Shown: positions 7,807 to 17,535, counted from the first letter of the stretch. The stretch is 64,000 nucleotides of DNA from GCA-002708315 sp964460905 (GCA_964460905.1 CAYWRM010000017.1:28424-92423); one strand, 5' to 3'. Numbers and translations are program-made. Notes: generated by a model from the sequence alone, not told the origin.

Positions 7807-9864
7807 ATGATAACAAGAGAACTTACTCATCCAAGAAGCATTGTTGTAGTTGGTGGATCGGATGATATTAAAAAGCCTGGTGGCAAAATATTAAAGAACA
7901 TTATTGATGGAAATTTTAAAGGCGAACTGTATGTATTAAATCCTAAAGCTGAAAATGTACAGGGTATAATCAGTTATAAAGATCCTGATGAAATGCCGGA
8001 TGTTGACTTGGCTATTATTGCCATTGCGGCAAAATATACGCCTGGTACTGTTGAATTTTTAACCCAAAACAAAAAAACAAAGGCATTTATAATTCTATCT
8101 GCAGGCTTTAGTGAAGAAAGTGCAGAAGGTAAAGTGCTTGAAGATAGGGTAGTAGCTGCTGTAAATAAAGTTGGGGGATCGTTAATTGGTCCAAATTGTA
8201 TCGGTGTTCTTACTCCTCAGCACCATAGTGTTTTCACAAAACCAATTCCAAAATTGGTTCCCTTAGGTTGTGATTTAATTTCAGGTTCAGGAGCAACCGC
8301 TGCATTTATAATGGAAGCAGGAATACCTAAAGGGTTGCAATTTGCGAATGTGTTTTCTGTTGGAAATTCTGCTCAACTTGGTGTTGAAGAAATACTCAAG
8401 CATATGGATGAGAATTTCAATCCTGAAACAGATTCAAAGGTTAAGCTTTTGTACTTGGAAGATATTGATAAACCCCAAATGCTGTTAAAGCATGCTACAT
8501 CATTAATAAAAAAAGGTTGTAGAATTGCTGCCGTAAAGGCTGGCGGGTCGGAAGCAGGAAGTAGAGCTGCATCCTCACATACGGGGGCTTTAGCTAGTCC
8601 TGATGTCGCTGTTGAGGCTCTTTTCAAAAAAGCTGGAATTGTAAGATGTTATGGTCGTGAAGACATGATTAGCATTGCATCTGTATTTATGTACCCTGAG
8701 CTGAAAGGGAAAAATATTGCAATTATTACACATGCAGGAGGTCCGGCAGTTATGCTTACCGATACTTTATCAAATGGTGGCCTGAATGTCCCTCACATAG
8801 AAGGTGCTGATGCCGATAGTTTAAAAGAGCAACTTTTTCCTGGTTCCTCCGTGGCAAATCCAATAGATTTTTTAGCCACAGGATCTGCAGAACAATTGGG
8901 TATTATTATTGATTATGTGGATAATAAGTTTGATAATATTGATGCCATGGTAGTTATATTCGGAACACCCGGATTATTTGATATTTATGATGTTTACGAA
9001 CTTCTGGCACATAAAATTTCTACTTCTAAGAAACCCATTTTTCCTGTTCTTCCTTCTGTGTTAACGGCTAAGGATGAAGTTGCTGCATTTGTTGATGGTG
9101 GTGGAGTTTATTTCCCCGATGAAGTTAATCTTGGTAATGCTTTAGTAAGAATAAATAATACAGCTAAACCTGCTATTGGTTCAAAAACAAAGGTCAATAT
9201 CGATACTAATAAAATTAGAGAGATTATTGAAAATTCAGATGATGGTTATTTAGAACCTGAATCTGTACAGGAATTACTTGATGCTGCTGGAATTCATAGA
9301 GCATTAGAAATTGTTGTGGTTTCAATAAATGATTTAGAGTTAGCTGCCAGTAAAGTTGGTTTTCCATTAGTTATGAAGGTTGTTGGACCTGTTCATAAAT
9401 CAGATGTTGGAGGTGTAAGCTTAAATATAAGTGATATGCCAACTGTAGTTTCTGAAATGGGACGTATGATGGATATAGTTGATGCTACAGGAGTTTTATT
9501 ACAGCCCATGCTGTCTGGGACTGAGATTTTTGCTGGCGTTAATAAAGAGGATAAATTTGGACATATGCTGCTTTTTGGGCTTGGAGGAATATTTATTGAA
9601 GTACTTAAGGATGTTCGAGCCGTACTAGCACCTGTGAATAAAGATGAAGTGCTGGCTGAGATTAAAAAACTCAGAAGCTATAAAATAATTGAGGGTGTAA
9701 GAGGAATGGATGCTGTTAATGAAGATAAGTTTGCTGATGTAGTTGTTCGGCTATCGGCTTTAGTAAAGGATGCACCCGAGATTGTGGAGATGGATTTGAA
9801 CCCACTACTTGGTAATAAAAAAAATATAGTAGCTGTTGATGCAAGGATAAGAATAAAAAAATAA
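7807..9864 (+). CDS. ADP-forming acetate/acyl-CoA ligase (fused alpha-beta subunits)
   Basis: A 685-residue fusion. The CoA-binding Rossmann domain is at about 1-130 (PRSIVVVGGSDD, IGPNCIGV). The succinyl-CoA-ligase-like domains at about 150-455 carry ASSHTGALAS with the expected catalytic phosphohistidine at His258. A C-terminal ATP-grasp domain is at about 465-685 (GFPLVMKVVGPVHKSDVGGV, then MLLFGLGGIFIEVLKDV). The enzyme converts acyl-CoA + ADP + Pi to acid + CoA + ATP, the energy-conserving step of amino acid and pyruvate fermentation in anaerobes. It heads a set with a membrane protein and an aminotransferase, and its acyl-CoA substrate could come from the 2-oxoacid oxidoreductase at 20.3-23 kb. 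Confidence 0.92.
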   Translation: MITRELTHPRSIVVVGGSDDIKKPGGKILKNIIDGNFKGELYVLNPKAENVQGIISYKDPDEMPDVDLAIIAIAAKYTPGTVEFLTQNKKTKAFIILSAGFSEESAEGKVLEDRVVAAVNKVGGSLIGPNCIGVLTPQHHSVFTKPIPKLVPLGCDLISGSGATAAFIMEAGIPKGLQFANVFSVGNSAQLGVEEILKHMDENFNPETDSKVKLLYLEDIDKPQMLLKHATSLIKKGCRIAAVKAGGSEAGSRAASSHTGALASPDVAVEALFKKAGIVRCYGREDMISIASVFMYPELKGKNIAIITHAGGPAVMLTDTLSNGGLNVPHIEGADADSLKEQLFPGSSVANPIDFLATGSAEQLGIIIDYVDNKFDNIDAMVVIFGTPGLFDIYDVYELLAHKISTSKKPIFPVLPSVLTAKDEVAAFVDGGGVYFPDEVNLGNALVRINNTAKPAIGSKTKVNIDTNKIREIIENSDDGYLEPESVQELLDAAGIHRALEIVVVSINDLELAASKVGFPLVMKVVGPVHKSDVGGVSLNISDMPTVVSEMGRMMDIVDATGVLLQPMLSGTEIFAGVNKEDKFGHMLLFGLGGIFIEVLKDVRAVLAPVNKDEVLAEIKKLRSYKIIEGVRGMDAVNEDKFADVVVRLSALVKDAPEIVEMDLNPLLGNKKNIVAVDARIRIKK

Positions 9865-9868
9865 ATAC

Positions 9869-9903
9869 AGACCTTCCAGAGTCTAAAAGACCTGGAAGAG
9901 TCT
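9869..9903. repeat. Dispersed palindromic repeat, copy 1
   Basis: The hairpin CTTCCAGAGTC / GACCTGGAAG (9873-9883 and 9889-9898) has a single bulged base and a 5-nt loop. It starts 5 nt after the stop codon of the acyl-CoA synthetase. Two further copies, inverted relative to each other, lie at 61894-61925 and 61943-61980. Confidence 0.8.
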
Positions 9904-9965
9904 ATATTAATAAAAACCAATACTTACTAAAATTGATAAGCTCAAAACCCAAACCACAAAACTAA

Positions 9966-10709
9966 TTGAAAACCAGAAAGCAAGATATAATCTTTTCCAT
10001 TGGAGTAATTCTCCTGTTCTTACCGTTTATTTTAAGTAATGATGTATTTGATTTTTATTTTCAGTTTAATCATGATCATATCTTAATTACTTCTTTTATA
10101 AAGTTTGCAATACTTGCTACAATGGGTGAGCTTATTGGTTTAAGAATAAGAACAGGAAGTTATTATGTAGATGGGTTTGGAGTTCTTCCACGAATGCTGG
10201 TGTGGGGTTTCCTGGGAATTACCATTTATATGGCTATGGTTATATCTGCATCGGGTACACCTAAACTTCTAGAAAACTTAGGGGTTTCTAATGCTCAACA
10301 TGCAATTTTGCAATCATTTACACTAAAGAAGCTATTTGTTGCATTTTGCATAAGTCTTGCCTTAAATGTAGTTTATGCACCAGTAATGATGACATTACAT
10401 AAAATTACTGATATGCATATATTAGCAACCGGTGGAACACTTAAAGGTTTTTTTACCTCCATAAATTTTGGAAAATTATTTGTAGATTTGGACTGGAATA
10501 TTCAATGGAATTTTGTGTTTAAAAAAACAATTCCATTTTTTTGGATTCCTGCACATACAATAACGTTCTTGCTTCCTGCTGATTTTAGAATATTATTTGC
10601 GGCAATACTTGGTGTAGCTTTAGGAATAATACTTGCTATTGCTGATTTAATGGGCAGTGATGAGAAAATAAATCGAAAAAAAAATAAAATTGAGTTAATA
10701 AATAAATAG
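9966..10709 (+). CDS. Conserved integral membrane protein of unknown function
   Basis: A 247-residue protein with six or so hydrophobic segments (about 10-25, 43-60, 78-95, 125-145, 185-205, 208-228). The N-terminus looks cytoplasmic (KTRKQ) and the C-terminus is very basic (KINRKKNK). I cannot assign it a family with confidence; the overall shape recalls Mpv17/PMP22-like proteins. No ATG gives a comparable length, so the TTG at 9966 is the chosen start. It lies between the acyl-CoA synthetase and an aminotransferase, 2 nt from the latter, so it is probably part of the same operon. A role in transporting a product or substrate of amino acid catabolism is only a guess. Confidence 0.65.
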   Translation: MKTRKQDIIFSIGVILLFLPFILSNDVFDFYFQFNHDHILITSFIKFAILATMGELIGLRIRTGSYYVDGFGVLPRMLVWGFLGITIYMAMVISASGTPKLLENLGVSNAQHAILQSFTLKKLFVAFCISLALNVVYAPVMMTLHKITDMHILATGGTLKGFFTSINFGKLFVDLDWNIQWNFVFKKTIPFFWIPAHTITFLLPADFRILFAAILGVALGIILAIADLMGSDEKINRKKNKIELINK

Positions 10710-10711
10710 TA

Positions 10712-12031
10712 ATGAGAAAAACACCTATACATTTTGACATCGTAAAAGAAAAAATAAAATTAAGCGGTCTAAAATCTGTTGGTAAGGCATCCATACGTGA
10801 AATAAAAAAACTTATTGATGAAATAGAAAAAGCAACAGGTGAAAAGTTTATCAGAATGGAAATGGGAATTCCAGGATTACCACCTGTTGAAGTTGGTGTA
10901 CAAGGGCAAATTGAAGCCCTTAAGAAAGGAGTCGCTGCTAAATACCCTGATATTCATGGTATTCAGGAGCTAAAGGCAGAGATTTCAAGATTTGTAAAAC
11001 TCTTTATGAATATTGATGTTAGGGAAGAAGGATGTCTTCCAACTGTTGGTTCTATGCAGGGTAGCTTTGCTTCATTTTTAATGCTGAGCAGATTGCACCA
11101 GGGCCGAGACACTACTTTATTTATTGATCCCGGCTTTCCTGTGCATAAAATGCAGCATAGAGTACTTGATTTAAAATTTGAAAGCTTTGATGTTTACAAC
11201 TATCGTGGTGAAAAGCTTAGAGAGAAATTGGAAGAATATTTTGAGTCAGGAAAGATTCATTCAGTGCTTTATTCCAATCCGAATAATCCATCATGGATTT
11301 GTTTTACTGAAGATGAGCTGAAAGTAATTGGTGAGTTGGCAACAAAATATGATGTTGTTATTATGGAAGACCTAGCTTATTTTGGAATGGATTTCCGTAA
11401 GGATTATTCGAAACCGGGTGTTGCGCCATATCAGCCTACAGTAGCCAGATATACAGACAATTACATATTATTTATATCCAGTTCAAAAGTATTTAGTTAT
11501 GCAGGTGAACGTATTGGTATGATGATTATATCAAATAATTTATTTAAAAGTCGATTTGAGAATTTGCTTGAGTATTATCCATCTGATGAGTTTGGTTATG
11601 CAATGGTGTTTGGTACTCTTTATCCTTTAAGCTCAGGAACATCCCATTCAGCACAATATGCTTTAACCGCTATGCTTAAGGCAGCAAACAACGGGCAACT
11701 AAATTTTGTTGAAGGTGTAGCAGACTATGGTGTAAAAGCCAAAATCATGAAAAAACTTTTTACAGATAATGGATTTGAAATAGTGTATGATACTGATATT
11801 GATGAGCCCATTGCTGATGGTTTTTATTTCACATTCTCATACCCGGGAATGAGTTCCGAAGAATTACTTGATGAATTAATTTATTATGGAATAAGTGCTA
11901 TTTCGTTGCTTATCACAGGAAGCGAACGGAGTGAGGGAATTAGAGCCTGTACCTCATTGGTTCAGCATGATCAGTTTGTGGATTTGGAGTCGAGATTAAT
12001 CAGGTTTCATGAAGATCATCCTATTGACTAG
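10712..12031 (+). CDS. PLP-dependent class I/II aminotransferase
   Basis: A 439-residue fold-type I enzyme. YSNPNNPSW (about 188) and EDLAYFGMDF (about 224) mark the PLP-phosphate and pyridine contacts, and Lys259 in ISSSKVFSYAGERIG is the predicted Schiff-base lysine. The gene starts 2 nt after the upstream membrane protein, indicating translational coupling. Together with the ADP-forming acyl-CoA synthetase this suggests amino acid catabolism: amino group removal first, then energy harvest from the acyl-CoA. The amino acid specificity is not visible. The N-terminal 45 residues (IVKEKIKLSG...) are a helical extension often seen in Bacteroidota homologues. Confidence 0.85.
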   Translation: MRKTPIHFDIVKEKIKLSGLKSVGKASIREIKKLIDEIEKATGEKFIRMEMGIPGLPPVEVGVQGQIEALKKGVAAKYPDIHGIQELKAEISRFVKLFMNIDVREEGCLPTVGSMQGSFASFLMLSRLHQGRDTTLFIDPGFPVHKMQHRVLDLKFESFDVYNYRGEKLREKLEEYFESGKIHSVLYSNPNNPSWICFTEDELKVIGELATKYDVVIMEDLAYFGMDFRKDYSKPGVAPYQPTVARYTDNYILFISSSKVFSYAGERIGMMIISNNLFKSRFENLLEYYPSDEFGYAMVFGTLYPLSSGTSHSAQYALTAMLKAANNGQLNFVEGVADYGVKAKIMKKLFTDNGFEIVYDTDIDEPIADGFYFTFSYPGMSSEELLDELIYYGISAISLLITGSERSEGIRACTSLVQHDQFVDLESRLIRFHEDHPID

Positions 12032-12128
12032 TTATTTTCAAAAGTTAGCTACCATTTTGAGATTTGCATATCTCAAGAAAACTATTATATTGACTACAAA
12101 GTTTATTAATTGACAGGAAATAATTTTT

Positions 12129-12581
12129 ATGATTCAAACAAAAGTATTTAATACAACGAACAAACCTAGTTTAAGAGAAAAAGAAAATTTGATTGACTTC
12201 TTATTTGACAATTTGCAAGAATATGGAGATCCAAAATCTGATATCGAAAAAGCCGTTAGTTATGCATTAAAAGAAACTACTTCGTTCGGAGGCTTTATTC
12301 TGGTGTCCTATTTAGAAAAAGAAATATCTGGCGTAGTTGTAGTGAACCAAACAGGAATGAAAGATTATATTCCAGAAAACATTTTGGTTTATATTGCGAC
12401 AGATAAAAATCACAGGGGAAAAGGGATAGGAAAAGAATTGATGCTAAAAACTATTGATATAGCAACTGGTAATATTGCTTTGCATGTTGAGCCTGAAAAT
12501 CCAGCAAAATATCTTTATGAAAAAGTTGGCTTTAGCAGTAAGTATTTAGAAATGCGTTTAACAAAACCCTCAAATAATTAA
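12129..12581 (+). CDS. GNAT-family N-acetyltransferase
   Basis: A 150-residue single-domain acetyltransferase. The acetyl-CoA pyrophosphate-binding motif appears as IATDKNHRGKGIGKELM (about 93-109), preceded by ISGVVVVNQ and followed by LHVEPENPAKYLYEKVGF, the usual beta4-alpha3-beta5 layout. The acceptor is unknown. It sits 97 nt after the aminotransferase and about 75 nt before a symporter/amidohydrolase/racemase set. N-acetylation or acyl transfer on an amino acid would fit those neighbours but is inference. Confidence 0.8.
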   Translation: MIQTKVFNTTNKPSLREKENLIDFLFDNLQEYGDPKSDIEKAVSYALKETTSFGGFILVSYLEKEISGVVVVNQTGMKDYIPENILVYIATDKNHRGKGIGKELMLKTIDIATGNIALHVEPENPAKYLYEKVGFSSKYLEMRLTKPSNN

Positions 12582-12655
12582 ATCGCCCTAAACTCATATT
12601 ATGAAGTAGTATAGATACATCCTAATAAGTCTATCTACTTCTTAAGTTTCAGAAT

Positions 12656-14092
12656 ATGCATTACATAGATATCTTAGTTTTCATCACTTATTTTGCTTTA
12701 ATGCTTGGAATAGGTATCTACTTTTTCAGGAAAAATAAAAACATTGAAGATTACTATGTAGGAGGACGATCATTAGGAAGTTGGCACATTGGATTATCTG
12801 TTGTGGCTACAGATGTGGGCGGTGGGTTTTCTATAGGCCTTGGAGGATTAGGTTTTACTATTGGACTCGCGGGATCATGGATGCTCTTTACGGGTTTAAT
12901 CGGTGCCTGGCTGAGTGCTGTCGTTTTAATTCCAATCGTTAGCAAGCTTTCTGGAAAACATAAATTCTTTACTTTCCCTCAAATATTCGAGCATTTTTAC
13001 AACGGCAAAGTCGCACTGATAGCAGGAATAATTTCAGCCATCGGTTATATTGGGTTTACAAGTTCACAGTTATTGGCTGGTGCAAAGTTGGCATCCGCCA
13101 CATTTGTGGAAATTGATTTTTTAACTGCACTTATAATTATGGGTGTAATCGCTGTAGTATATACAGGAATTGGAGGCATGAAAGCCGTCATATACACAGA
13201 TACCATACAATGGATTATTCTGATGTCAGGTCTTGTATTTATCGGGATTCCTATTTCATATTACGCCATTGGTGGCATCGATACTATAAAAGCAACTTTG
13301 GGACCCGAATTCCTTTCTTTAGGTAATATTTATTGGCAACAATTGGTTAACTGGGGAATTACCATCATTCCAATATGGTTTGTAGGTATGACTTTATACC
13401 AGCGTATTTATGCCGCTAAAAGTGTGAAACAGGCGGAAAAAGCCTGGTTTATTGCAGGTTTATTTGAATGGCCATTGATGGCCTTTATGGGTGTTACACT
13501 AGGATTATTCTCGAGAGTAGCTTTTGAAAATGGCATGTTTGCAGATATCGGTTATTCGTTGAGTGAAGGGATGGATCCTGAAATGGGATTACCGGTTTTA
13601 TTAAATACAGTATTGCCTGTAGGACTTATGGGACTGATGCTTTCGGCATATTTTTCAGCAGTCCTTTCTACCGCAGACAGTTGCCTGATGGCAGCCTCAG
13701 GAAATGTGCAAACTGATTTATTAAGCAAGTTTTTCAAATTTAAACAAGATCATAAATCACAATTATTAACATCACAAATTGTTACGCTAAGTATTGGGGT
13801 ATTAGCACTCGTGTTGGCTTCCTTTATGACCAACGTTCTTGAATTAATGCTCTATTCCTACGCCTTTATGGTTTCCGGATTATTTATTCCTATTTTAGTG
13901 GCTTTGTATGGAAAAAGGCCCAATTCTTTGGCTGCCATACTATCAATGATAATAGGAGGAACAACAACCGTAGCTTTGATTATTTCAAATCTCGATTTAC
14001 CCTTCGGCCTTGATGCAAATATATTTGGGATTTCGGCTTCAGCATTTATTTATTTTTTAGTAACTTTAATCTCAAAAAAAGTAAATAAATGA
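12656..14092 (+). CDS. Sodium:solute symporter (SSS family)
   Basis: A 478-residue protein with about 13 membrane helices. YYVGGRSLGSWHIGLSVVATD (about 33-53) is the signature start of TM1-TM2 in the SSS family, and TGIGGMKAVIYTDTIQW (about 170) and AYFSAVLSTADSC (about 330) are the conserved TM5 and TM8 sodium-site regions. It imports a small organic solute with Na+. The last codons overlap the amidohydrolase start by 4 nt (ATGA), so the two are coupled. The substrate is likely what the amidohydrolase and racemases process: an N-acyl amino acid, short peptide or D-amino acid. Confidence 0.88.
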   Translation: MHYIDILVFITYFALMLGIGIYFFRKNKNIEDYYVGGRSLGSWHIGLSVVATDVGGGFSIGLGGLGFTIGLAGSWMLFTGLIGAWLSAVVLIPIVSKLSGKHKFFTFPQIFEHFYNGKVALIAGIISAIGYIGFTSSQLLAGAKLASATFVEIDFLTALIIMGVIAVVYTGIGGMKAVIYTDTIQWIILMSGLVFIGIPISYYAIGGIDTIKATLGPEFLSLGNIYWQQLVNWGITIIPIWFVGMTLYQRIYAAKSVKQAEKAWFIAGLFEWPLMAFMGVTLGLFSRVAFENGMFADIGYSLSEGMDPEMGLPVLLNTVLPVGLMGLMLSAYFSAVLSTADSCLMAASGNVQTDLLSKFFKFKQDHKSQLLTSQIVTLSIGVLALVLASFMTNVLELMLYSYAFMVSGLFIPILVALYGKRPNSLAAILSMIIGGTTTVALIISNLDLPFGLDANIFGISASAFIYFLVTLISKKVNK

Positions 14093-15216
14093 CAGCAAAT
14101 ATTATTGAGTTGAGGCATGAACTTCATAAACATCCTGAAGTTTCAAATAATGAATACAAAACTTCAGAGAGGATTGTAAATTTCATGAAGCCTTTGATGC
14201 CAGATGAAATTATTAATCTGGGTAAAACAGGGAAGGCCTTTGTTTTTAAAGGTAAAGAAGCCGGGAAAACGATTGTATTCAGAGCCGAATTGGATGCTCT
14301 GCCTATATTGGAAAAAAATTCACTTGCCTATTTGTCAGTTAATCCAAATGTATCACATATGTGTGGACACGATGGACACATGGCTATTTTAGCTGGCTTA
14401 GCGCAGAAGATTGCTAAAGAATCATTTCAATACGGAAAAGTAGTTTTTCTATTTCAACCAGCAGAAGAAGTTGAACAAGGAGCTTTAGATGTAGTTAATG
14501 ATCCTGCATTTAAAACTATAAATCCCGATTATATTTTTGCTCTACACAATATTCCAGGGGTTAAAAAACACAATATTGTAGTGAAAAATGGAAGTTTTTC
14601 TGCTGCCTCAAAAGGAATGACTATTAGACTTTTAGGTAAAACTGCTCATGCAGCCGAGCCTGAAAACGGAATCAGTCCTGCAGATTCTATTTCGCAGATT
14701 ATTTCGCAACTTCATAAACTAAGAGACGATAAAAGTCTTTTTAAAGATTTGATCCTAATTACTATTATTCACATACAAATGGGCGAAATTTCTTTTGGAA
14801 CATCACCCGGATATGCTGAAATAAGAGTTACCCTGCGTTCTTTTGAGAATGAAGATATGGATGTGTTAATTACTAATTCGGAAAAAATAATAAATGAAAT
14901 ATCAAAGGCAGAAAATTTAGAATACGAAATTTCATATTCAGAAATTTTTCCTGCAAGTGTGAATAACCAAGAATGTTTTAGGTTTGTAGAACAGGCAGCT
15001 AAACAAAATAATTATAAGTTAGATTATATTGAAAAACCTTTTAGTTGGTCAGAAGACTTTGGGTATTTTGCTCAAGAATATAAGACTGCTTTGTTTGGTT
15101 TAGGCTCAGGTGTTTCTCAACCGCCACTGCACAATCCTGATTATGATTTTCCGGATGAAATAATTGAAACTGGGATAAACATGTTTTATACTATTTACAA
15201 AATAATTAATAAATAA
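14089..15216 (+). CDS. M20-family amidohydrolase (N-acyl amino acid deacylase / carboxypeptidase-like)
   Basis: A 375-residue metallohydrolase of the M20D/amidohydrolase group. LRHELHKHPEVSNNEY (about 7-22), MCGHDGHMA (about 90), LFQPAEEVEQGA (about 122) and ALHNIPG (about 146) supply the dinuclear metal ligands and the catalytic Glu. The dimerisation subdomain runs from about 175 to 285. Family members cleave N-acyl amino acids, hippurate-like conjugates or small peptides. The start overlaps the symporter stop, and the next gene follows after one nucleotide, so this is the middle of a tightly packed operon with racemases. That points to release and racemisation of an amino acid taken up in acylated form. 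Confidence 0.88.
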   Translation: MTANIIELRHELHKHPEVSNNEYKTSERIVNFMKPLMPDEIINLGKTGKAFVFKGKEAGKTIVFRAELDALPILEKNSLAYLSVNPNVSHMCGHDGHMAILAGLAQKIAKESFQYGKVVFLFQPAEEVEQGALDVVNDPAFKTINPDYIFALHNIPGVKKHNIVVKNGSFSAASKGMTIRLLGKTAHAAEPENGISPADSISQIISQLHKLRDDKSLFKDLILITIIHIQMGEISFGTSPGYAEIRVTLRSFENEDMDVLITNSEKIINEISKAENLEYEISYSEIFPASVNNQECFRFVEQAAKQNNYKLDYIEKPFSWSEDFGYFAQEYKTALFGLGSGVSQPPLHNPDYDFPDEIIETGINMFYTIYKIINK

Positions 15217-15217
15217 T

Positions 15218-16375
15218 ATGACTGAAAGTTCTTTAATAACTTTAAATGAAAAATCTGTTCAGAATAACCTGGCTTTTCTGAAAAAGAAAATGGGCAAGAA
15301 TGTTATATTATCTGCAGTAGTTAAAGCAAATGCTTATGGGCATGGTATCGAACAAATTGTTCCTCTTTTTGAAAAGTATGGAATAAGACACTATTCTGTT
15401 TTTAGTTATAGTGAAGCGATTAGGGTATATAATAGCCTTTCTGAAAGTTGTACAATAATGATAATGGGCTGGATTTCTGATAAAGAAATAATTGCTGCAA
15501 TTGAAAAAAATATAGAATTTTATATTTTTAATACAGAACGACTAAGGGTAGCAATTGAATGTGCCAAACAGTTAAACAAAAAAGTATGTATTCACCTCGA
15601 AGCCGAAACTGGTATGAATCGTACGGGTCTGAATGACGAGGAGTTAACTTAGGCCATTAATATAATTAAAGAAAATGAGCAATATGTTAATCTAGCTGGG
15701 TTTTGCACTCACTTGGCAGGAGCAGAAAGCATTTCAAATCATTCAAGAATACAAAAACAATTAAAGAAATATCATAAAATGCTATCTGTTCTGGAAACAA
15801 ACGACATAAAACCAAAATATAAACATGTTGCAAATTCTGCTGCCTCATTTGTCTATCCTAAAGCGCGAATGGACATGGTGAGAATAGGTATAATGCTTTA
15901 TGGATTTTGGTCAAGTAGCGAAGTTTTTATTCAGTACATTAACAATAAAAAAAACAAGATTGACCCATTAAATCGTATCTTGGGCTGGGAAAGTCAAATT
16001 ATGTCTATTAAAGAGGTTAAGACTGGGGAATTTATAGGTTATGGTATTTCGTATTTGGCACAAACAGATATGAAAACAGCACTCATACCAATTGGTTACT
16101 CTTCGGGTTATAATCGTTCATTAAGTAATAAAGGAAGAGTACTTATTAGTGGGCAACGTTGCAGTGTAATAGGGGTGGTAAACATGAATATGATTATTGC
16201 TGGTATTACCAATATACCCAATGTAAAACTTGGTGATCAGGTTGTGATAATTGGTAAACAAGACCGTTTAGAAATCAAAGTAACTGCTTTTAGCGATATA
16301 AGTAATGAACTTAATTATGAAGTATTAGCACATTTATCAGGATTAATAAAACGAACTATTATTAAAAAAATATAA
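15218..16375 (+). pseudogene. Alanine-racemase-family gene interrupted by an in-frame TAG
   Basis: Translation from the ATG at 15218 gives an alanine racemase N-terminal barrel with VVKANAYGHG (PLP lysine in VKAN) and EAETGMNRTGL. It stops at TAG 15650-15652 (codon 145), and then continues in the same frame for another 240 codons: AGFCTHLAGAE, VRIGIMLYG, GEFIGYGISY and the C-terminal beta domain to TAA at 16373-16375. Without the stop the product would be about 385 residues, a normal length. Other genes here end in TAG, so recoding is unlikely. A nonsense mutation (for example AAG or CAG to TAG) or a sequencing error are the simplest readings. It sits between the amidohydrolase and a second PLP racemase, both intact. 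Confidence 0.85.
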
Positions 16376-16377
16376 TT

Positions 16378-17457
16378 ATGGCTTTTGTAACACTAGATAT
16401 AAAGAAACTAAAATCTAATTTTGAATACCTCAACGTCCTCTTTAAAAAAAACGGGATTGAATGGGCTATTGTATCCAAAATGTTAAGTGGTAATAAAACG
16501 TTTTTAACCGAACTACTTAAATTTGATATTAGCCAAATATGTGACTCTCGTGTGTCCAATTTGAAGGAAATTAAATCAATTAATCCAAAAATTGAAACCA
16601 TATACATTAAACCACCTGCAAAACGTTCAATATCGAGTATTGTTAAATATGCAGATATTAGTATGAATACGGAGTTTGAAACGATTAAGTTTTTAGCCAA
16701 AGAAGCTAAAAAGCAAAATAAGGTTCATAAAATTATAATAATGATTGAGCTTGGTGAACTTCGGGAAGGTGTATTAGGTGAGGATTTTATCGCGTTTTAT
16801 GAACGTGTTTTTAAATTGGAAAACATTAAAGTAGTTGGAATTGGGACTAACCTTTCTTGTTTGTATGGAGTTTTGCCGAATCACGATAAATTAATTCAGC
16901 TTAGTTTATACGAACAATTAATTGAAGCAAAATTTAACAAGCTAATTCCTTATGTTTCAGGCGGTTCATCGGTAACAATACCTTTGATCTTTCAAAATCT
17001 ACTACCAAAAGGAATTAATCATTTTCGAGTAGGTGAAACCTTATTTCTTGGAACAGATGTTTATAATAATACAAAATTTAAAAAAATGCACTCTGGTGTA
17101 TTTAATTTGTATTCTGAAATAATAGAATTAATCGAAAAACCACTTGTTCCAATGGGTGAATTGGGAACAAATGTTGAAGGAGAAAGTTATCAAATTGACC
17201 AATCTAATATTGGCGAAACTTCATATAGAGCAATTATTGATCTGGGTCTACTAGACGTAGAAACTGAGCGTATGGAATTGATTGACAAAAGCTTGAAAAT
17301 AGCAGGTGCAAGTTCAGATATGATCGTTATTGATCTCGACAAAAACAAAAAGAAATATAAAGTTGGAGATTTAATTGAGTTCAAGCTTGATTATATGGGG
17401 GTTATTAGAATAATGAATTCAAAATATATTGAAAAAAAGATAAAAAACGGAAGCTAA
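16378..17457 (+). CDS. Alanine/ornithine-racemase-family PLP-dependent enzyme
   Basis: A 359-residue fold-type III protein. The N-terminus FVTLDIKKLKSNFEYL and AIVSKMLSGN (predicted PLP lysine about residue 34) match the alanine/ornithine racemase (Orr/YhfX-like) branch rather than canonical Alr. FRVGETLFLGTDVY (about 221) and YRAIIDLGLLDVE (about 281) are also typical. It begins 2 nt after the interrupted racemase gene and ends the operon. Family members racemise ornithine, alanine or related amino acids. An intact second racemase may make the interrupted one dispensable, or the two may serve different amino acids. Confidence 0.82.
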   Translation: MAFVTLDIKKLKSNFEYLNVLFKKNGIEWAIVSKMLSGNKTFLTELLKFDISQICDSRVSNLKEIKSINPKIETIYIKPPAKRSISSIVKYADISMNTEFETIKFLAKEAKKQNKVHKIIIMIELGELREGVLGEDFIAFYERVFKLENIKVVGIGTNLSCLYGVLPNHDKLIQLSLYEQLIEAKFNKLIPYVSGGSSVTIPLIFQNLLPKGINHFRVGETLFLGTDVYNNTKFKKMHSGVFNLYSEIIELIEKPLVPMGELGTNVEGESYQIDQSNIGETSYRAIIDLGLLDVETERMELIDKSLKIAGASSDMIVIDLDKNKKKYKVGDLIEFKLDYMGVIRIMNSKYIEKKIKNGS

Positions 17458-17535
17458 CAGCAAGCCAGAAGCAATATCTTTCGCTGACGCTCAGCCATAT
17501 GCTTTTGCAATTGCTTTAACTTTCAATTAACCTAA

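Noticed and set aside
15218..16375. TAG recoding (alternative genetic code or pyrrolysine) to explain the interrupted racemase
   Set aside because: TAG is used as the normal stop by several genes in the window (for example at 2803-2805, 3674-3676 and 25779-25781), and no other in-frame TAG was noticed.
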